Shown one piece after another: positions 22,109-36,826 of a DNA stretch of 64,000 nt. Under the pieces are notes generated by a model that saw only the letters and a list, made by a program, of their open reading frames with translations, was not told the DNA's origin and made no database searches. This DNA comes from Phalacrocorax aristotelis (lineage: Eukaryota; Chordata; Aves; Suliformes; Phalacrocoracidae): positions 89,021,963 to 89,085,962 of the forward strand of contig NC_134277.1 in assembly GCF_949628215.1 (NCBI RefSeq), given 5' to 3'. A program made the translations under genes and the position numbers. Positions within the stretch are counted from its first letter, which is position 1, and each line of letters opens with the position of its first letter.

Positions 22109-25100
22109 TGCCTCCCAAGAAAATCAGTTGTTGTAGGAAATCAAAAAAATAATACAGACTATATTGATTAAAATGTTCTTAAACCCATCAAATTATTTTG
22201 TAAAACTCTTTTGCAGTAACACTGCTTATCTGCATTTATTTTCTAAGTTGATGATTAGAAATTGCTTTTCAAATGCTGAAAGCTATAAATATAAAAGAAG
22301 ATTTTAAAATTGGATCTCATGTCTCTTAAAATTATTAGTATCAGGTTGGCTATTTTCTAGAGCCTGAAAGTTTCACTTTTTTGTATTAATGTTAATATGA
22401 TAAAAAAATCATTGAAACTCTGCCCATGCTTGTGAAATGCCCTCCTAAAAGCTGTGTTTAGAGCTGTTGAGATGTGAGATTTTCAGCTTTGAGATAAAGG
22501 TAGTTCTGGTTTGGAAGGCTGGGATGTTTTCTTGGAAACAGATTATCCTATTCAGGATTCATAAAAGCAGAGCTAGAAAGAGGGAAGGGGAAGAACAATG
22601 GGAAGAAATGTATGCAGACTGAAAGGGGGCTGCAACAAGTTGGGAACCATGACTGAGGAGAGGAGACTAGAGGAACATGCAGGACCAGAGAAGAAGGACC
22701 TGAACACCTGGGAGGAGGGTAGGACACAAAGAGACTATGAAGTGCAGGAAACTCAGAAGAGAAAGAACAAAGTAGGAATAGTACACTACCATCAGACGTG
22801 CACAGAGCATAGAGAGAAAATAGGAGTGGAGACTTCCAATCCCTATTCCCCTTCCATTTCCAGACTGGTCTAGTAGGGGGAGCTCAGAAGGGCAGGAGTT
22901 TTTTGTTGGCTGCCCCCTTGTTAATTTTCTTTAGCATCTTATTATCTACTCCGTGTCTATCAACTGGCTTCTGGATAATCTGTTTTCATATCTTTCAGGC
23001 AATACCAGTAGCCTAAAACTGCTACCAGTGCCTGCTTTTCTTCAACGGAAAGGCTGGCCTCTGTGTTTGTCCTCCTCCATTCCCTAGGGACATTGCATGC
23101 CTGCCTGTGCAGTCAGAGGCATCGTGGCTCATGGCTCAAAGAGGTGCTTAAACTCCCCGAGTTGAATTTCAAACTTGCCCATATCTAGTTATTGTATTTT
23201 ATTTTTTCTTCCCCCTCCATACACCTGTACTCCTGTTTCCACTGTAAAATTAATTTCATTCAGAATATGGTTAAAAATAACTTTGTGAAGATTGAACCAA
23301 ATGGCTCTGGACATTTCAGTCTTTACCAGACTTCCTGGTATTACTTCTCCTTCCAGCTTACAGCCAGCACTTTCCTTTTGCCCTTCTCTCATTTTTCATA
23401 CATTAACAAATACTTTTACTACTAGTGCTGTGTCACTTGATAGCTGTAAGCTACGCTACTGCTTTAGCCTGACTGTGGGGTGTGTTGTTCCTTTACTGTT
23501 GTCCGCAGACACATGTTTGTGTTTCCTCCCTTTGTAAGCCTCCTTTTTGACTCTGAAACACTTGCAGACATCTGCATGCAGCTGCAATGGCCTCTTGCTA
23601 TGCTGTCTGCCCTTCCCCCACATGAGGATTGTCTGATGTTTAATAATGTCTCTTTTACTAAGCACCAGTGTCCTCCACTCCTTTTTCCCCTCACATTATC
23701 TTCATCAGAAGCCCCAGCACCAGCTGAGTTTCTGATACTCCTCCCCCCTTTTTTTCAGGAAAGTGCATCATGTCATTTCACAATCAGCTCGCTGCAAATC
23801 CTCTGTCATCTCTCATGGTCTCAGACAGCTCCCCTGCCCCCTGCCCCTTTTTCAGAGTTGAATCTAAACCAACCTGGATGACAACATTACCTCTTCACCT
23901 CCACAAATCCTTCCAATATCATCAGGTTTCTCTCTACTGTGACTTAATTAGGCATCAGGATTGGTAAGGCACAGCCCGTCCCTAGTGACTAGGGGAACAT
24001 CACTGTATTTCTGCTCCTTTGATCTCTCTCGGTGTAATCCACAATAATCACATGGAGAGGTCTTGCCTGCATCTGTGATGCAGTTAAAATATTGTACTGA
24101 ACACAGCCCAGTTTCCCCTCAGTGAAATACTTGTGAGCCCGGGGAGTCCTTACAGCTTTCACAGAATATTATCCTTCAAGGTGCAGCCCCTCAGTTGCTT
24201 CCATTGCCCCACAATATTTTTCTTTTTGTAGGCCCCTCTGCCAGCCATGCCTGGCAGCTCCCTCACGCAGTCACCTTCCCTCTGGCTCCCCTCCAGCCAG
24301 GGGCACATGCCAGGGCAGCCCTAAGTGGTCAGTGATGGAGCTACAGCCGCACGTGTCTCTCTGAAGCAGAGGCGCTATAGAGTTCAGAGTCTCCCACAGG
24401 GTGGGTCCCACCTCAGGTCCCACATCCTCAGCAGTTCTTCAGTCATCCCTCCGTCTTGAACCTCTTCTTCATGTCACTCCTTTCCCTTCCTCCTGCAATG
24501 CACCGTGTATACCCCGTGAAAGAATAGTTCTCCCTGCACCACACTGAGTTGATACTAAAGAAATGCTCATGTGTTTCAAAAAGATTTCACACAGACCTCT
24601 GAGGTAAAAGTGCAGAAGCTTCCCTTGCTTATGCCCTCGGTCAGTGATTAGTACTGTTTTTTGGTTTGAGCACCGCACATCATGTTCCTGTCTCCTTGCT
24701 GTTTGATTTCAGGAGAGATAAGACTGTTCTTAGTGGGTCTATCCCGCACAAGGACAGCTTCTTCAGGTCTGCAGGGTGTTCTTGCCATGAGTCATGCTGG
24801 TAAAAACAGTCCATCTACATCGGGGGTGAGAAGTTCCATGATGCCCTCCCTGATCTTGCCCTTGGGCTGGATCTGTGCAGATCCTACAGACGGAGGGAAC
24901 GGCAGGGTGGTGACTTCTGTGCTTTCTGCCAGTCCTGACATAGTTCTGGACTCAGCACAGAGGAGAAAAAACTTCACATGGGAGAACTGCAGACACCTCC
25001 ATTCACTGGTGCAGGCACGTCTGATGCTTGTGCCTGTGTAGCTCTGGGGTAAAGGGAGGATAACATCACACAAACCTTCCCAGAAGAAAGCAATGTGGGT

Positions 25101-28100
25101 ATCTGCTTCAGACAGATAGCCTGTAATGCGTGAATTCAATTCCCAGCTATGGATTCCTGCCCAATTTATCAGGGTTGCTATAAGAACAGACAGAGGTGAT
25201 GAAATTGAGCTCCCTACAACTATTATCTCACATGGATTTTAAATAAAAGAGCCTTGGTTTCTTGGAAGGTAATATCTTGGCTGGCAAACCATTCCAGCTT
25301 GGTTTTTTATGTGAATGAACAGATGTTTCAGGGAGCTGGGCTAAGCTTTGCCAAATTTCTCCTGAGATGGGGGAAGACTGTGAAACTGAGGAGCATTTTC
25401 TCAAAAGTCATTGCCCTTGGAGAATTCAGTGGCTTGCTGTCAGACAGGTACTGTATTTTATTAAGAATTTGTTCTTGTAGAAATATGGCATCTAAGACGG
25501 AAAACTCAAACATTTTGCCAGTGTTAGCATTTCCTTTACTAAAACCGCACACACCCATTCTCAAAACTTGCGTTTGAGAATATCCTTTGTGTCTAGAGAG
25601 CACTGACGTATAGGTGTATAGGTTAGACATGACAAATTCAGGTTTTTAATGTTTGGTTCTACTGAACTTAGCAGCCTTGATATAAGATAAATTAGCTGCA
25701 GAAAAACCATTAGGGTAGACATAGTAGACATTTAAGGCCTGATCAGGGGACCTCATGCAGATGCTTTTGTTCCCCTGGGCTTTGTGCTGTCTTGCCAGTT
25801 CCTTCTTAGTAACTACAGAGCCCTTTGATCAATTCCAAACAAATTTGATAGAACAGTGAAGTCCTCAGTGCTATTTAGTTCTTTTACAATTCTAGAAAAT
25901 GCAGATGGTGCAGGGGAGACAGACTCACTGCACTGAGCAAAATAGTGTGGTGTGGATTCATCTGTTCTCTCTGTTGTTTAGGCTGCTGGTCAGCACACAG
26001 AAAGCCTGAACCACTTGCAGAGGGCTTGCCAGAGGATACAGCAGGGAAGTGGACTAAGGAAATGTTGGGGACAACAGAGATGCAGGGGAGCAGGAGGACA
26101 GAGGGAATGGGCTGAGGGTAACCCTGGGGACATGGGGAACTGAGACCCCGTTGGGTGTAGTCACATGGCATATGGACAAAATGGAAGGGAAAACCTAGAA
26201 GAGCCCTAATCTCACCTTTTTTAGACTGAATTTTGGTCACTGAGAAAGTATTAAACTGAGGAAGGCTCATAGCTTGCATGTGAGGAATCCCTGATGCCTG
26301 AGTGAAGAAAGTTGTATGGACTGAAGTGAAAGAGGTCTCCCGAAGGAAAACTCCAGGGGCTGGAGATAGATAGGGCAAAAAACCATAGTGACATCAGAGT
26401 CCTGAAGAACAAGAGCGTGTATCCTGTCCTCCATTGGTAATCTCCTCTTCATGGGAAGACTGAGATCCTTTATATCAAAGAAAATACTAAACCACAGCTT
26501 TAATATGAACCACTATATCCTTTGCCTTCTTGGAAGTTGAATTCCAGGTCTTGATTTCTGCTATTTAGCACAAATATTTTGGAAGCATCTGATACCTTTA
26601 ATAGGTTTAATATTAAGCAGACTTAACTTTTAGCTCTTCTTCATTTGCTTACTTTTTTTTTTTTTTTTTTACACATTGAGTGGGAGCTCTTTTATGGGTT
26701 TTCAGTTTAATATTTATGGCAACAAATTTTAATCAACTTGATGACTCTGCTCCATTTTCTGCATTCCTCTGTCAAGTTAGCATTTATCGGTGTGTTTTGT
26801 TCGTTTTGGTTTTTTTTTTTTAATGTGGTGTCTAAAAGGGAAACTCATTTCATAATTTTTTTTTTCCTCAGGTCTTTTGACTCCTAAACTCCAAACAGGA
26901 ATGACCGTTCAGCGTGCAGGCCACAGTGAATAAGGACAAAGAAAAGCACTCCCCACCGCATGCACACGTGCACGCGCACAAACACACATACAGCAGTGCC
27001 AATATTCCTATAAAATAATGTGCACTCAGTATAAAAAAATGTCTAATATCTCTGGCCTGCAGGCAGGATGGCATCTCTGCTTTACGCTAGATTAGAAAAG
27101 ACTGTGCACTTGCTTTAAAAATACATCCCCCTGCACAGTGCCAGCTGTACTAGTGTGAGGAGCAGTTCACCTTCCTCGGCTGCGCTGATGTGAGTCAGCT
27201 GCAACCTCTGGCTCCGACGAATTCTGCTGCTAGGTCTTGGAGGGGTTTTTTGACTTTGCCTTCTTCAGAGGAGACCTTAGGGAGGGAGCCAAGTGATTGC
27301 TGTGCTACACTAGTGAGGCTTCAGGGCTGGAGGACTGACCAGAAGTTGAATTTGATGGAAACTGGGGAATTGATGGAAAACGTGGTAGACGTGACTGCAC
27401 CCATAGAGTCGGCTCCAGCCCATCTGAGGGCCTTGTTGTAACTCGTTTTGGCCACATCCACAGGCTTATTAAGCTTGTTATTTAGGACTATAGTTGCCTG
27501 CCTAGCTCAGGTTTTAATCAAACTGGACTTTGTTCCTTTAGCTAATGGCTTTTCAATGTGTTTCACTGCAGACAGTAAGGGGTAGCTTAGCCTATAGAAA
27601 GGTGTAGTGAGGGGACCATATTTCAAGGAAGCAGGTTTGCCACAGGGACACAAAACAATCAAATTTCATTTAGGATAAAAAATAAAAGTAGACCCACAAA
27701 GAGTGCTTTGTTGCAGATCTCCCATGGGAAGAGTGATGAGAGTTATGTGCCTGTCTCCTTTTTACGCCTTCAGAAACCTTCCTCAGCACATTTTAATTAT
27801 TTGCCCGTTTCTCATCTTTGGCACTGAAGTTTATCAAAGTCCAGCAAATAGCAGAATGCTTAATTTCAGAAAGCAGGGAGTGGAATGGGCTAATAAAGCT
27901 CTGAAACAAGTTCCCCTTTTAGACCGTGGAGCAGATGGTGGCACCTGTGGCAATACATTTCCTCCCCTTCCTGCCACTGCTATATTAAGAGCTGGTGAGG
28001 AAATTTTGCATCTGGGCTGGTAGTTTGCCATGAACTTCAGCAAAGCTATGATAATGTTATTTGTTAAGGGGATTGAAAATTATACCAATTGCACTATTAA

Positions 28101-31100
28101 ACTGTTCTTTAGTTTTTCTTCATAGTGCCGAGCTTACAGTTTGTTGAAGATTTCTTTAAGGTTCTTTCTTTTTTTTTTCCAGAATCCTTAGAAAATTAAG
28201 AAAGTTGCCAAGATACCGCAGATGGGTAGCTAACTACAAGTAAAAATGCCATGGCCTTCAGTAGAACAACAAAGTGAGGAAAAATATTATTACCTCCTCT
28301 GACTCCTTTGAGCAAAAAGCTGAAGGTAATTTTTAGGCACCGGTGTTTGCAATGGGAAAGAGATGCAGGGGAAAGGGGTCATTTGCATGTAGTATTTATT
28401 TGCAAACACTGTACATTGTAGTGCTCTGTGATGGTGCTTTAGAGAGCAGTGAGCTGCTGCAACTCTCCCTGTCAGTCGGACTGTCACTGCAAGTAGCTGT
28501 GTGCAGCAGCTGGGAGCTCAGGATAGGTAGGACGCACAAGGTAAGGTGATTTCTCAGATGGCTTGAACAGAGTGAGTGCTTGCCATTGTCCCAGGTTTTC
28601 CCTGTTTTGCTGAACCTAGCTGGTTTAACTCCAACTTCTCTCAGAATTTTTTCTTTCTGAGAAACACAGATAATCTGGGTCAAAATTAACGGGGCAGGCT
28701 CACTTGTGTCTGTTGTCCACGACAGGGAAAATCAACTTCTGGCTCCACAGGGAAAAGTAAAGTAGACCTCTCCTCTTGCTCAGGTGCGCTCCTGATGTAT
28801 ACAGGATGTGTATCACAGCTGTGTTTTCAGATGTGATAACCAGAGAAATGTTCTCTCTTTATAGTGGAATATAATAAATAGTGGAAGAAAAGTTAAATAA
28901 ATAAAATGATGGAACCCTCTTTGCTAATGCAACTACAAAATCACATCAATAATATCGCTCAAAGCCAGGAAAATGAAAGTAACGATGCACTGCAGTAATA
29001 TTGTTTCTTGCAGCTCAGTTCCAGCCCGCGCTCTGCTAATGTCGCTTTGCTGTGTAACACCAAGGCAGAGAACGACACTGTTGTGTTTGGCTTTGTCAAA
29101 GCTGTTGCAAGCAGCCATGAACTTGTTCTGCTCACAGCCTGAGCCAGGCTAAAGCTGAGTAGCCTTGTCAGCAGGGCGCTTTGCTTAAGCAGTCTTAGCA
29201 GGTTATGTCAGATCAAAATTATTATTCACAGCCAAAGAGCTTCCAAGTGGGACTGGGCTTGTACTACAGGACACAGCTAGAGTGCACATAATCCTGTCTT
29301 TTTTTGCTTCTGTGAAATACTGCTGAGGGGCCAGCCCTAATTATCTGTCTGTATAACACCTCACTTTCGCACTTTTCTCTCTTTTTGCAGACTAAATGCC
29401 TGCAAGTAGCTACCTATGGCAGGTGGCTACAGGCAGAGCAGCAGGGACCAAAGAATAGGAAGAGATGGCACAGCTTTAGGGTCCTTCCAGTAGGGCAGGG
29501 AAGAAGGAGGCAGGAGTCTCTGATGAAACTGGGACTGGTGAAGAGTAAAGAGTTACTAGGTGGGATGAAGAGGGAGCACACGGTTGGCTGTGAAAGGAAA
29601 GGTGTGGGAGACAGGCACTGAAGAGAGCAGAGAGTGATGCTTGTTGATGAAAATCAGTGTTGTGGAAAGAGTAGAGGGTTTGAGGGCCTCAAAGTGAGGG
29701 GAAAGAGACACTGTGAACAAGAGGAAAACAGACTTGAGCCTGACCCTTGAAGACCACCTTCACTAGTCTATATACATCTTACCTGTGCAGATTTATTTTG
29801 CTTGCCAAGGATCTGTTAAATAAGTCTTGTCTGTCTGTGAGGACAGAGGGGTTAAAAAACAAATAGACAAGTGGAAGGTGTAGGGGACAGGTGATAAGGC
29901 AGGACAGGCAGAAGTGGAGTGTCAGGGTGGAAAAAGACATGGGTATCCCATGCCTCCCCTCCATCTCCCTGACTTAATAGGCCAAGAATCAGCTCTGGCT
30001 GAACAGTAGATAACGTTAGCAGAGGTACCTCAGTTGGAGAGGAGCAAAAAGCCAGCAGTACTAAGTGAAGGTAGAGCCCTTCTGTGTAGAGACCTAAAAG
30101 GAGATATGCTTCAAAGGAGAGGCAGTGGGTCAGCACTGCATCGGCAAGGCAGGGGGCGTTTCTGTTTCCAGGTGCCCTACAGATTTGAGAAGATGAACAC
30201 TCCTCGCTGTCACTAAGCCTTTCTCCATCACGGTGCGAGCAATGTCACTGAAAGAGACAGGTGGTCTCGTGTTGCTTTGTGGCTGTTACTGGGTGATTTG
30301 TAGATCTTATGCCAAAGCGCATTCTAAATTCCTAAATTCCCAGGAAGCGCTGAACCCAGGATAATGGCAGGAAGTAGACAGCAAAGTTGGTAGGATGGTG
30401 GAAGTTAATCCTCAGTAAGACAAAAGCAGCTTGGCGAAAAATGTGCATCTGGGATTTTTCAGGGATATTCCCCACCTTCTTCCCTTGCTGAGCCCTAATT
30501 TCACTGCCTCCCCAAATGTACTTATTCTGCTGGGCTGATGCCAAGTGGTACAGGCAAAGGGGGCTGAAGAGGAACATGTCAGGATGTTTCAGCAGAAAGA
30601 CAAGATTCTGGAAAGCAATTCAAGGAGTAGGAAATAAACCAGGAATGAATAAAGTGGAACAAGTTTTAAATGTTAATTCCTTCTTCCCCTCAGGCAAACT
30701 GGGGAATGGTGGGTCTGAAGGAAGGAAAAGAGCTGGAAGAGAAAGGAAAAGAGAGACGTCTGCACCGTATCATGCTATACCAGTAGGAGTGAGTCAGGGA
30801 GGGCTCACCGGAAATCCCTGCAGGCTGATGGGGTGGAGAGGGGACCATCACAAATTTTTGTTTTTTTCCAGCTGGCTCAAACTTCTGGTGTTTCCTGTTC
30901 CCATGATATCTTTGATAGCATCTGTCCGATGTACTAATGACAAGATGCTCCATTCACCGCTCAAGAGAGGGAGTAAGACTCAAATCACCATTCCAGCTTG
31001 TCACTCATCAAGGAATTAAAATCTTCTTTGAATGTGGAATTTACTGACCCCACGGGAGAGCCTAAGACTAAGGAACTGGTGCTTTAAACATGAGATCACT

Positions 31101-32050
31101 GAAAGAAAATAGTGCATTAGCTGGAGATCTTTCAGCTTTCCAAGCTGTGGCTGAGAGCCACTGGGCTACATTACACAGAGGCACCTAATTCATGCTCACA
31201 AATGCCCTAGCCATTTCCTGATCTGAAGGAATAGTGGAGTACAGTGCAGGGGCCCCGAGAAATAGATAGTTTTTAAAGAGTTTATATGGGTAATATGGAA
31301 AAGGCTTTGATCTGCATCTTTCCTAATAGAACAAAGTATCTACTTAATGACCTGGTTTTATCCCTGACGGCTGGCCATGTTCAAAATCTGGGTCAGTGGC
31401 TGTGGGGAAAAGCACTTTTAATTTCATCTGAGCAAAAGTCTGGTGTTGATAGGGACGACTTAACTGACCTTATATAGATGTGGCCTCATGGGAAGGCCAG
31501 GTTCCTGTAGAGCAAGCCCGTGATCTCTGCTAGCTCAGCTGCACTGCGAGCTTTTTCGGCAGAAGTGAGCTGACACTGAACTAAACATTCACAGTGGTAA
31601 AAAGCAGCAATGTCACATATTTCAGGAAACTAGATGGTTGGGCAATGATACAGAGTCACTTTGGGTACTCTGGGTTCCTCCAGAAATTACTGGCATTGTG
31701 GTTTTAGAAAGCCTGTGGACAATCCTCCTCTTCCCCCAATTTTTAAAAGAAACATCTTTAAAAGTGCCCAGGAAATAAAATCCTTTAAAAAATGAACTGC
31801 AGATCCAAGTTCTTACTATTTTGTGTTGGCTGTGGGGTTTTTTGTTTGATTGGTTGTGGGTTTTTATTTTTAATTATTCTAGGTCTAGTTTCTATTCTTG
31901 CTACACATAATTTTGTTGGAATATAATTCTGAACTTATCTCCTTTGGAATATAAGTGCGATTTGAGCCAAAATGTGCTGCAAATTGAAGCAGTTCTGTTG
32001 TAGTTGGTGGAGTTACTATGGATTTATGGAGATATGAAAGAACAAGATGT
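22109..32050. other. Intergenic, no recognised gene
   Basis: Both strands show only short open frames with no recognisable domain or convincing exon structure. Long T runs occur at about 26652-26670 and 26810-26821. A purine-rich stretch lies at about 29440-29720, and the sequence is otherwise unremarkable. Old, fully decayed repeats could be hidden here and would need a repeat library to detect. Confidence 0.4.
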
Positions 32051-32055
32051 GACTC

Positions 32056-32634
32056 TGTCCTGGTTTCAGCTGAGGTAGAATTAAATTTCTTCGTAGTGGC
32101 TAGTACGGGGCTATGTTTTGGATTTTTGCTGGAAACAGTGGTGATAATGTGGAGATGTTTTAGTCGTTGCTAAGTAGCACTTACACTGGTCAAGGAGTTT
32201 TTCAGCTCCCCGTGCTCTGCTGGGAGCAGAAAGAGCTGGGAGGGGGCACAGCTGGGACAGCTGGCCCCAGTTCACCAAAGAGATATTCCATACCGTATGA
32301 CGTCATGCTCAGCATGTGGAGCTGGGGGAAGAAGAAGGAAAGGGTGGACGTTCAGAGTGATGGTATTTGTCTTCCCAAGTAACCGTCACGCATGACGGAG
32401 CCCTGCTTTCCTGGACATGGCTGAACACCTGCCTGCCCATGGGAAGGAGTGAATGAATTCCTTGTTTTGCTTTGCTTCTGCACGCAGCTTTTGCTTTCCC
32501 TATTAAACTGTCTTTATCTCAAACCATGAGTTGCCTCACTTTTACTCTCCCGATTCTCTCCCCCATCTCACCAGGCGGGGAGTGAGCGAGCGGCTGCATG
32601 GTGCTGGGTTGCCAGCTGGGGCTAAACCACGACA
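32056..32634 (+). mobile_element. Solo LTR, ERVL type, with 5-bp target duplication
   Basis: The element begins TGTCCTGGTTTCAGCTGAGG and ends TAAACCACGACA, the termini of a widespread avian endogenous-retrovirus LTR. It carries TGACGTCATGCTCAGCA, then ATTAAACTGTCTTTATCTCA as the polyadenylation region near 32502. The five bases GACTC stand on both sides (32051-32055 and 32635-32639), a perfect target-site duplication whose length fits ERVL integration. No gag, pol or env sequence is present, so the provirus was reduced by LTR-LTR recombination. Confidence 0.93.
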
Positions 32635-32639
32635 GACTC

Positions 32640-34439
32640 AAGGCCAAAACCTCTTTTTCTGTTCCCTGTTTTGCACAGGTTAGATAATACATTTTGGTTT
32701 AGCATCTTCGTATGTCTGCTCCTAGTGGCCAAGCCTACTCAGGAGTTTTCCGAACCTGTTCAGTACATCTTTTCACAGCTTTCTGTTTGTACTGCCATAT
32801 GTCCAAAATAATATGTTACTGCTTCACATGACATCTCTGGCTTTTAGACCTCTGACTATGAGCACAGTTTTGGGGTCCAGCTAGGAAGAAGGAAAGTATG
32901 AATTTGAGAAGTGCTGAGCATTGTTTGCTGTCTTCACCTTTAGTGTGCACTGTGACTTGCTGGTAGCTTTGGTGCTTACGCTTGGGCTGTCCAACTCAAG
33001 CAGCCAAAACTACGGGCTTCTTTGAAAAATATACTCATAATATCTGAGCCTTCTGGTAAGGAAAAAACATTGCAGAAGAACCTTCTATTGCACAATAACA
33101 TGAACAAGATGACAACCTGAATGTTTCGGGACACAATAGGATGGGTATGTTTATCCTGGGCATAGCCTTTCTGCCTGGTTCTGTGACTAGAAACTGAGGA
33201 TTAGAAAGGAAAAGTCTTTCCACAAAGTGTGGCAATGTTTTACCATGTATGTGAGGTTGCTCAGAACTGGTGGAGTCACCAGTTATGACACGATATAAAG
33301 GCGGGGTAGATCAGGGCTCATCTGGAGGATCAGTTCCTTTCATCTCTGGAACAATCACTGCTAACATTTTAGCACCAGCAGCTCTCTCTGAATCTCTGAT
33401 GGCAGAAGACTCTGAACCTCCCATGAGTGAAGCTTCAATTTTCACGTGGTCACAGAGGCTGATGAAATCTCCTCTTTGGAAGACTTAAACTGCATCAGAG
33501 CTCCTCTAGGGATGAAGCACAGCTGGGCATCCTGTGGCTTGTGTCATGCCAGCAGATCATCCCTCAGAGGGCTGTTCCCTGGATGGGCTCCGCAAACTGA
33601 AAAATCTCCAGGGACCACAGCAGGAGGCAGGTTCTACAGCTCCTACAGGGCAGGATAGCATGAAGGTAAACCCAGGCTAGCAGGGATCAGGGGCTGCTTG
33701 AAGGCAGCCAAAGACTGTCCTTCCTCCTTTTTCTGTGGAGCAGGGTTGTTTATATTGAAATCCATACCCCTCACACCACTTGTCCATCCGATAATGTCTG
33801 TCTGTTTTGATTCTGTCTGCATATTTGCATCTTTTCCCTATTCACTTTTGTCCCGGGTCCTCAGTCATCCAGGTATCTAGGTATTTACTTAGTGTCATTC
33901 ATGCCAGTAATGGATCATTGGACCACAGTGAAGTAAAGCTGAAGCTCAGAACCTGGGAGGTCCCCAGTTGAGAAGGGCTTAGATTTAACAGATCACTTCT
34001 GTGGAACTGAATTTCAAAGCAGATAAATGAATCTATACAATTAATACACTTTTCCTTAGTTTAATATCACCCCCTATCGTCCCTTGGCTCCAGTTTCTAT
34101 GTATTATATTTTTCCAGACCAGTCTTGATTTCTTGCCTCCGCCCCTCAATAACATCAACTTGCAGATGCAGCAACAGCCACACCAGCAGCCCTGCTTCTG
34201 GGAAAGAGACAAGAGAATTCAGCTCTTGAGAGGTGGATTTGCCAAGACATCAGACTTCAGATGTTTCTCCCGGGGAGTCCAGGAAGCTTTAAAACTCCTT
34301 TCTTTTATGTTTGTCTGGGAAAGAAGCCTTGGGATACAGTTCCAGCAGAGGAGTGCCTTGTTTGGTGGGGACACTTCCACTCCTGATGCCATATTTGCAG
34401 TAGACTGGTCAGAGGAGACAGCTTCATCTGAAGTGAGTT
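32640..34439. other. Intergenic, nothing recognised
   Basis: Both strands show only short open frames without recognisable domains. Confidence 0.4.
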
Positions 34440-35730
34440 CAGACAGATACTTTAAATGTTAATAAGTCACTAGGACTGCATGACATTTGCCTGAAAGTCC
34501 TGAAGGAATTCAAATGTGGGACTGTGGACTTTTGGCCACACCTGTCATTAATGTCTCTGTGCCAGAGCACTGGTGGATTGCCAGCGTAACCCCCACCATA
34601 AAAAATGGCTGGTGAATTTGACTTCCATTGTGGTAAGAGACTGGTGTCTATAATAAAGAATAAGACTGCTGAGTATGTGAATAACTATCTGTTGAGAAAG
34701 AGTCAGTGCGGCTTCTGTAAAGGAAAATCCTGCATCACTGCTTTGCTGGGTTCTGTGAGGGTCTCAAAATAAGCACATGAATAGAGAGGATCCAGCAGAC
34801 ATAATACATTTAGACTTCCAAAAAGCCATTGACAGGTTCTTCAGTAACTTAGTAACTTAGTAACTAGTAACAGTAACTTAGAAGTTACTAAAGGAAATAA
34901 GTTGCTATGGGGTTGGATGAAAGGTCCTTTTATGGAATGAAAGCTGGGTAAAGGACAAGAGGCAAAGGGTAGAGCATATGGGACACTTCTCAGGGTGGAG
35001 AAGAATATGCAGTGAGGATAGCCTAGCGATTGGTCCTGGGACTAGTTTTATTCAGCCTTTTCATGGCTAACCCACAGAAGTGACTGAACTGTGAAATCTC
35101 CAAGTTTGAGGTTGATACTAGCTTTTCTGGGGTGGTCAAATACTGTTCTGATGGCAAGGAACTGCAGAAGGATCCCGCAAAATGAAGTGGTTGGACAGAA
35201 AAGCATCAGATGAACTTCAACTAGATACATGTGAAGTAATACATTTCAGGAAAATAATACAGCACATTCCTACATGATGCTGAACTCAGAGCTCAGATCT
35301 ACAGTAGCAGATCAGGAGGGAGATCCTGGAGTTGTAATTTATTACCCTATACAATGTGCTTATGCAGCAGCAGCCTTAAAATTGTTGAGCAGCATTGGCA
35401 CAGGTACTTAGACTCAGGTAGAGGGTGCAATTTTAGCACTATATAAAACCTCCATGCATCTTGATCTTGAGCAGTGGGGGCTGTTCTGGTCTCAAGAAAG
35501 ACATTGTTGAGTTTGAGAAGGCACAGAGAAGGGCAGCTACAGCAGTCAAAGGAATGGAATAGTTGCTTTATGAGGAACTACAGAAAAGGCCACTGCTCTT
35601 CAGTTTGGAGACAGCAAGGCTGAGAGAAGTTATGAGTGAGGTTTATAAAATCTTGAAGGTGGTGGATAAGGTGAATGCAGATCTGTCTTTCACCAAATTC
35701 TGCAACATGAAGCCGAGAGCTTTCCTCAGC
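34440..35730 (+). mobile_element. Decayed CR1-like LINE reverse-transcriptase region
   Basis: Broken reading frames still show reverse-transcriptase blocks of the CR1/jockey type: NREDPADIIHLDFQKAID near 34770-34830, a region like KFEVDTSFSGVVKYCSDGKE near 35100-35160, and a C-terminal thumb-like block near 35480-35650. Many stops and frameshifts show that it is old. A short AGTAACTT repeat interrupts it at about 34843-34880. Borders are approximate. Confidence 0.7.
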
Positions 35731-36826
35731 TACCAAATCAAATGTTTTCTGAAAGGCTGGCTCACTGCCCAGTCCTCTGATACCATTCCACAGACAGTGC
35801 TTTCACAGGTAGCCCTTGAAGAGAAAGGACAAATAATCTTGCATGCTACTGCTTAGGGTGGGCATCCACTCCTTCTCTGGAAACCCTCTGTCCTGTGAGG
35901 TCTCTGTTCCACCCACAAGGCAAACTCCCTCCCATCTTATGTCCTCAACACATCTGAAAGCTGTCACCCTAGCAGGGAAGGCTGCAAAGGTGACAAGCTA
36001 GCCCAACACAGACAATCACTCCCCAGCTATTTAAATAGCAGCCATGGGGCTGTTTTGGGAGAAATGGTTGCAGAGTGGGGCAATGGTGCTTATTGCCTTG
36101 CTAGCTTTGCCCAAAGGGTGCTGCAGAATACTCATGCCACCATAGCATTTCATTGGTGTAATAAATTACAACTACTGAACTAGATCAGAATAAAACACCA
36201 TTTAATGCTATATCCTGGCTGCGAGACCATCCAGTGGCAAATTCCTTGTGGAAGGTATAAGACCAAGAAAGTACGAAGTAAATCACCCAAATATTCTGCT
36301 AGCCTCCAGCAGTCTGAGACAAATGTTGAATTTTTATATTTAATTGTGCTTTTCCTCTGCAGTGTCTCCATCCAGTTATTTTATGAAACCACATAAGGGT
36401 TTATTACTCATGCTTTCCTGAGGCAAGGTGTCCATGGCTGAAGGCATGCTGCGTGAGGAAGTCTTGTGCTTGTTTTGGACCTGCCTCTAGTGCTTGTGTC
36501 TTGTCTTTTGAAGATACAGTAAGCAGTAATTTATTTTCATCTTATTTATTCCCCTCAAGGTTTTATTATACCTATTTATTATAGCTATTACAGCTTCTCT
36601 CCTCTGTCATCTTTTCTTTAGAGAAGAAGGCAGTGTTGCAGGCAGCCAGGAGCCCATGTAGCTGGATGTCTTTCAGAGAAAATCAGACAAAACTTTTTTC
36701 TAGGACTGACCTTGGCTGAAGCAGCCCGGGGAGCATGAATGGGCCTTGAGAGGGGCCTCCTGGCACTGTGATGCTGCAATGCCCTTGGCCAGCACCAAAG
36801 CCCGGCTGACTTGGCCTCAGGTTGCA
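35731..36826. other. Intergenic, nothing recognised
   Basis: No gene or known repeat is recognised. Confidence 0.35.

Noticed and set aside
25884-26378. Open frame of 164 codons on the minus strand
   Set aside because: No domain, no start context or partner exons; treated as chance.
30516-31019. Open frame of 167 codons on the plus strand
   Set aside because: The composition looks random, with a basic low-complexity stretch and no domain, and the surrounding sequence shows no exon signals.
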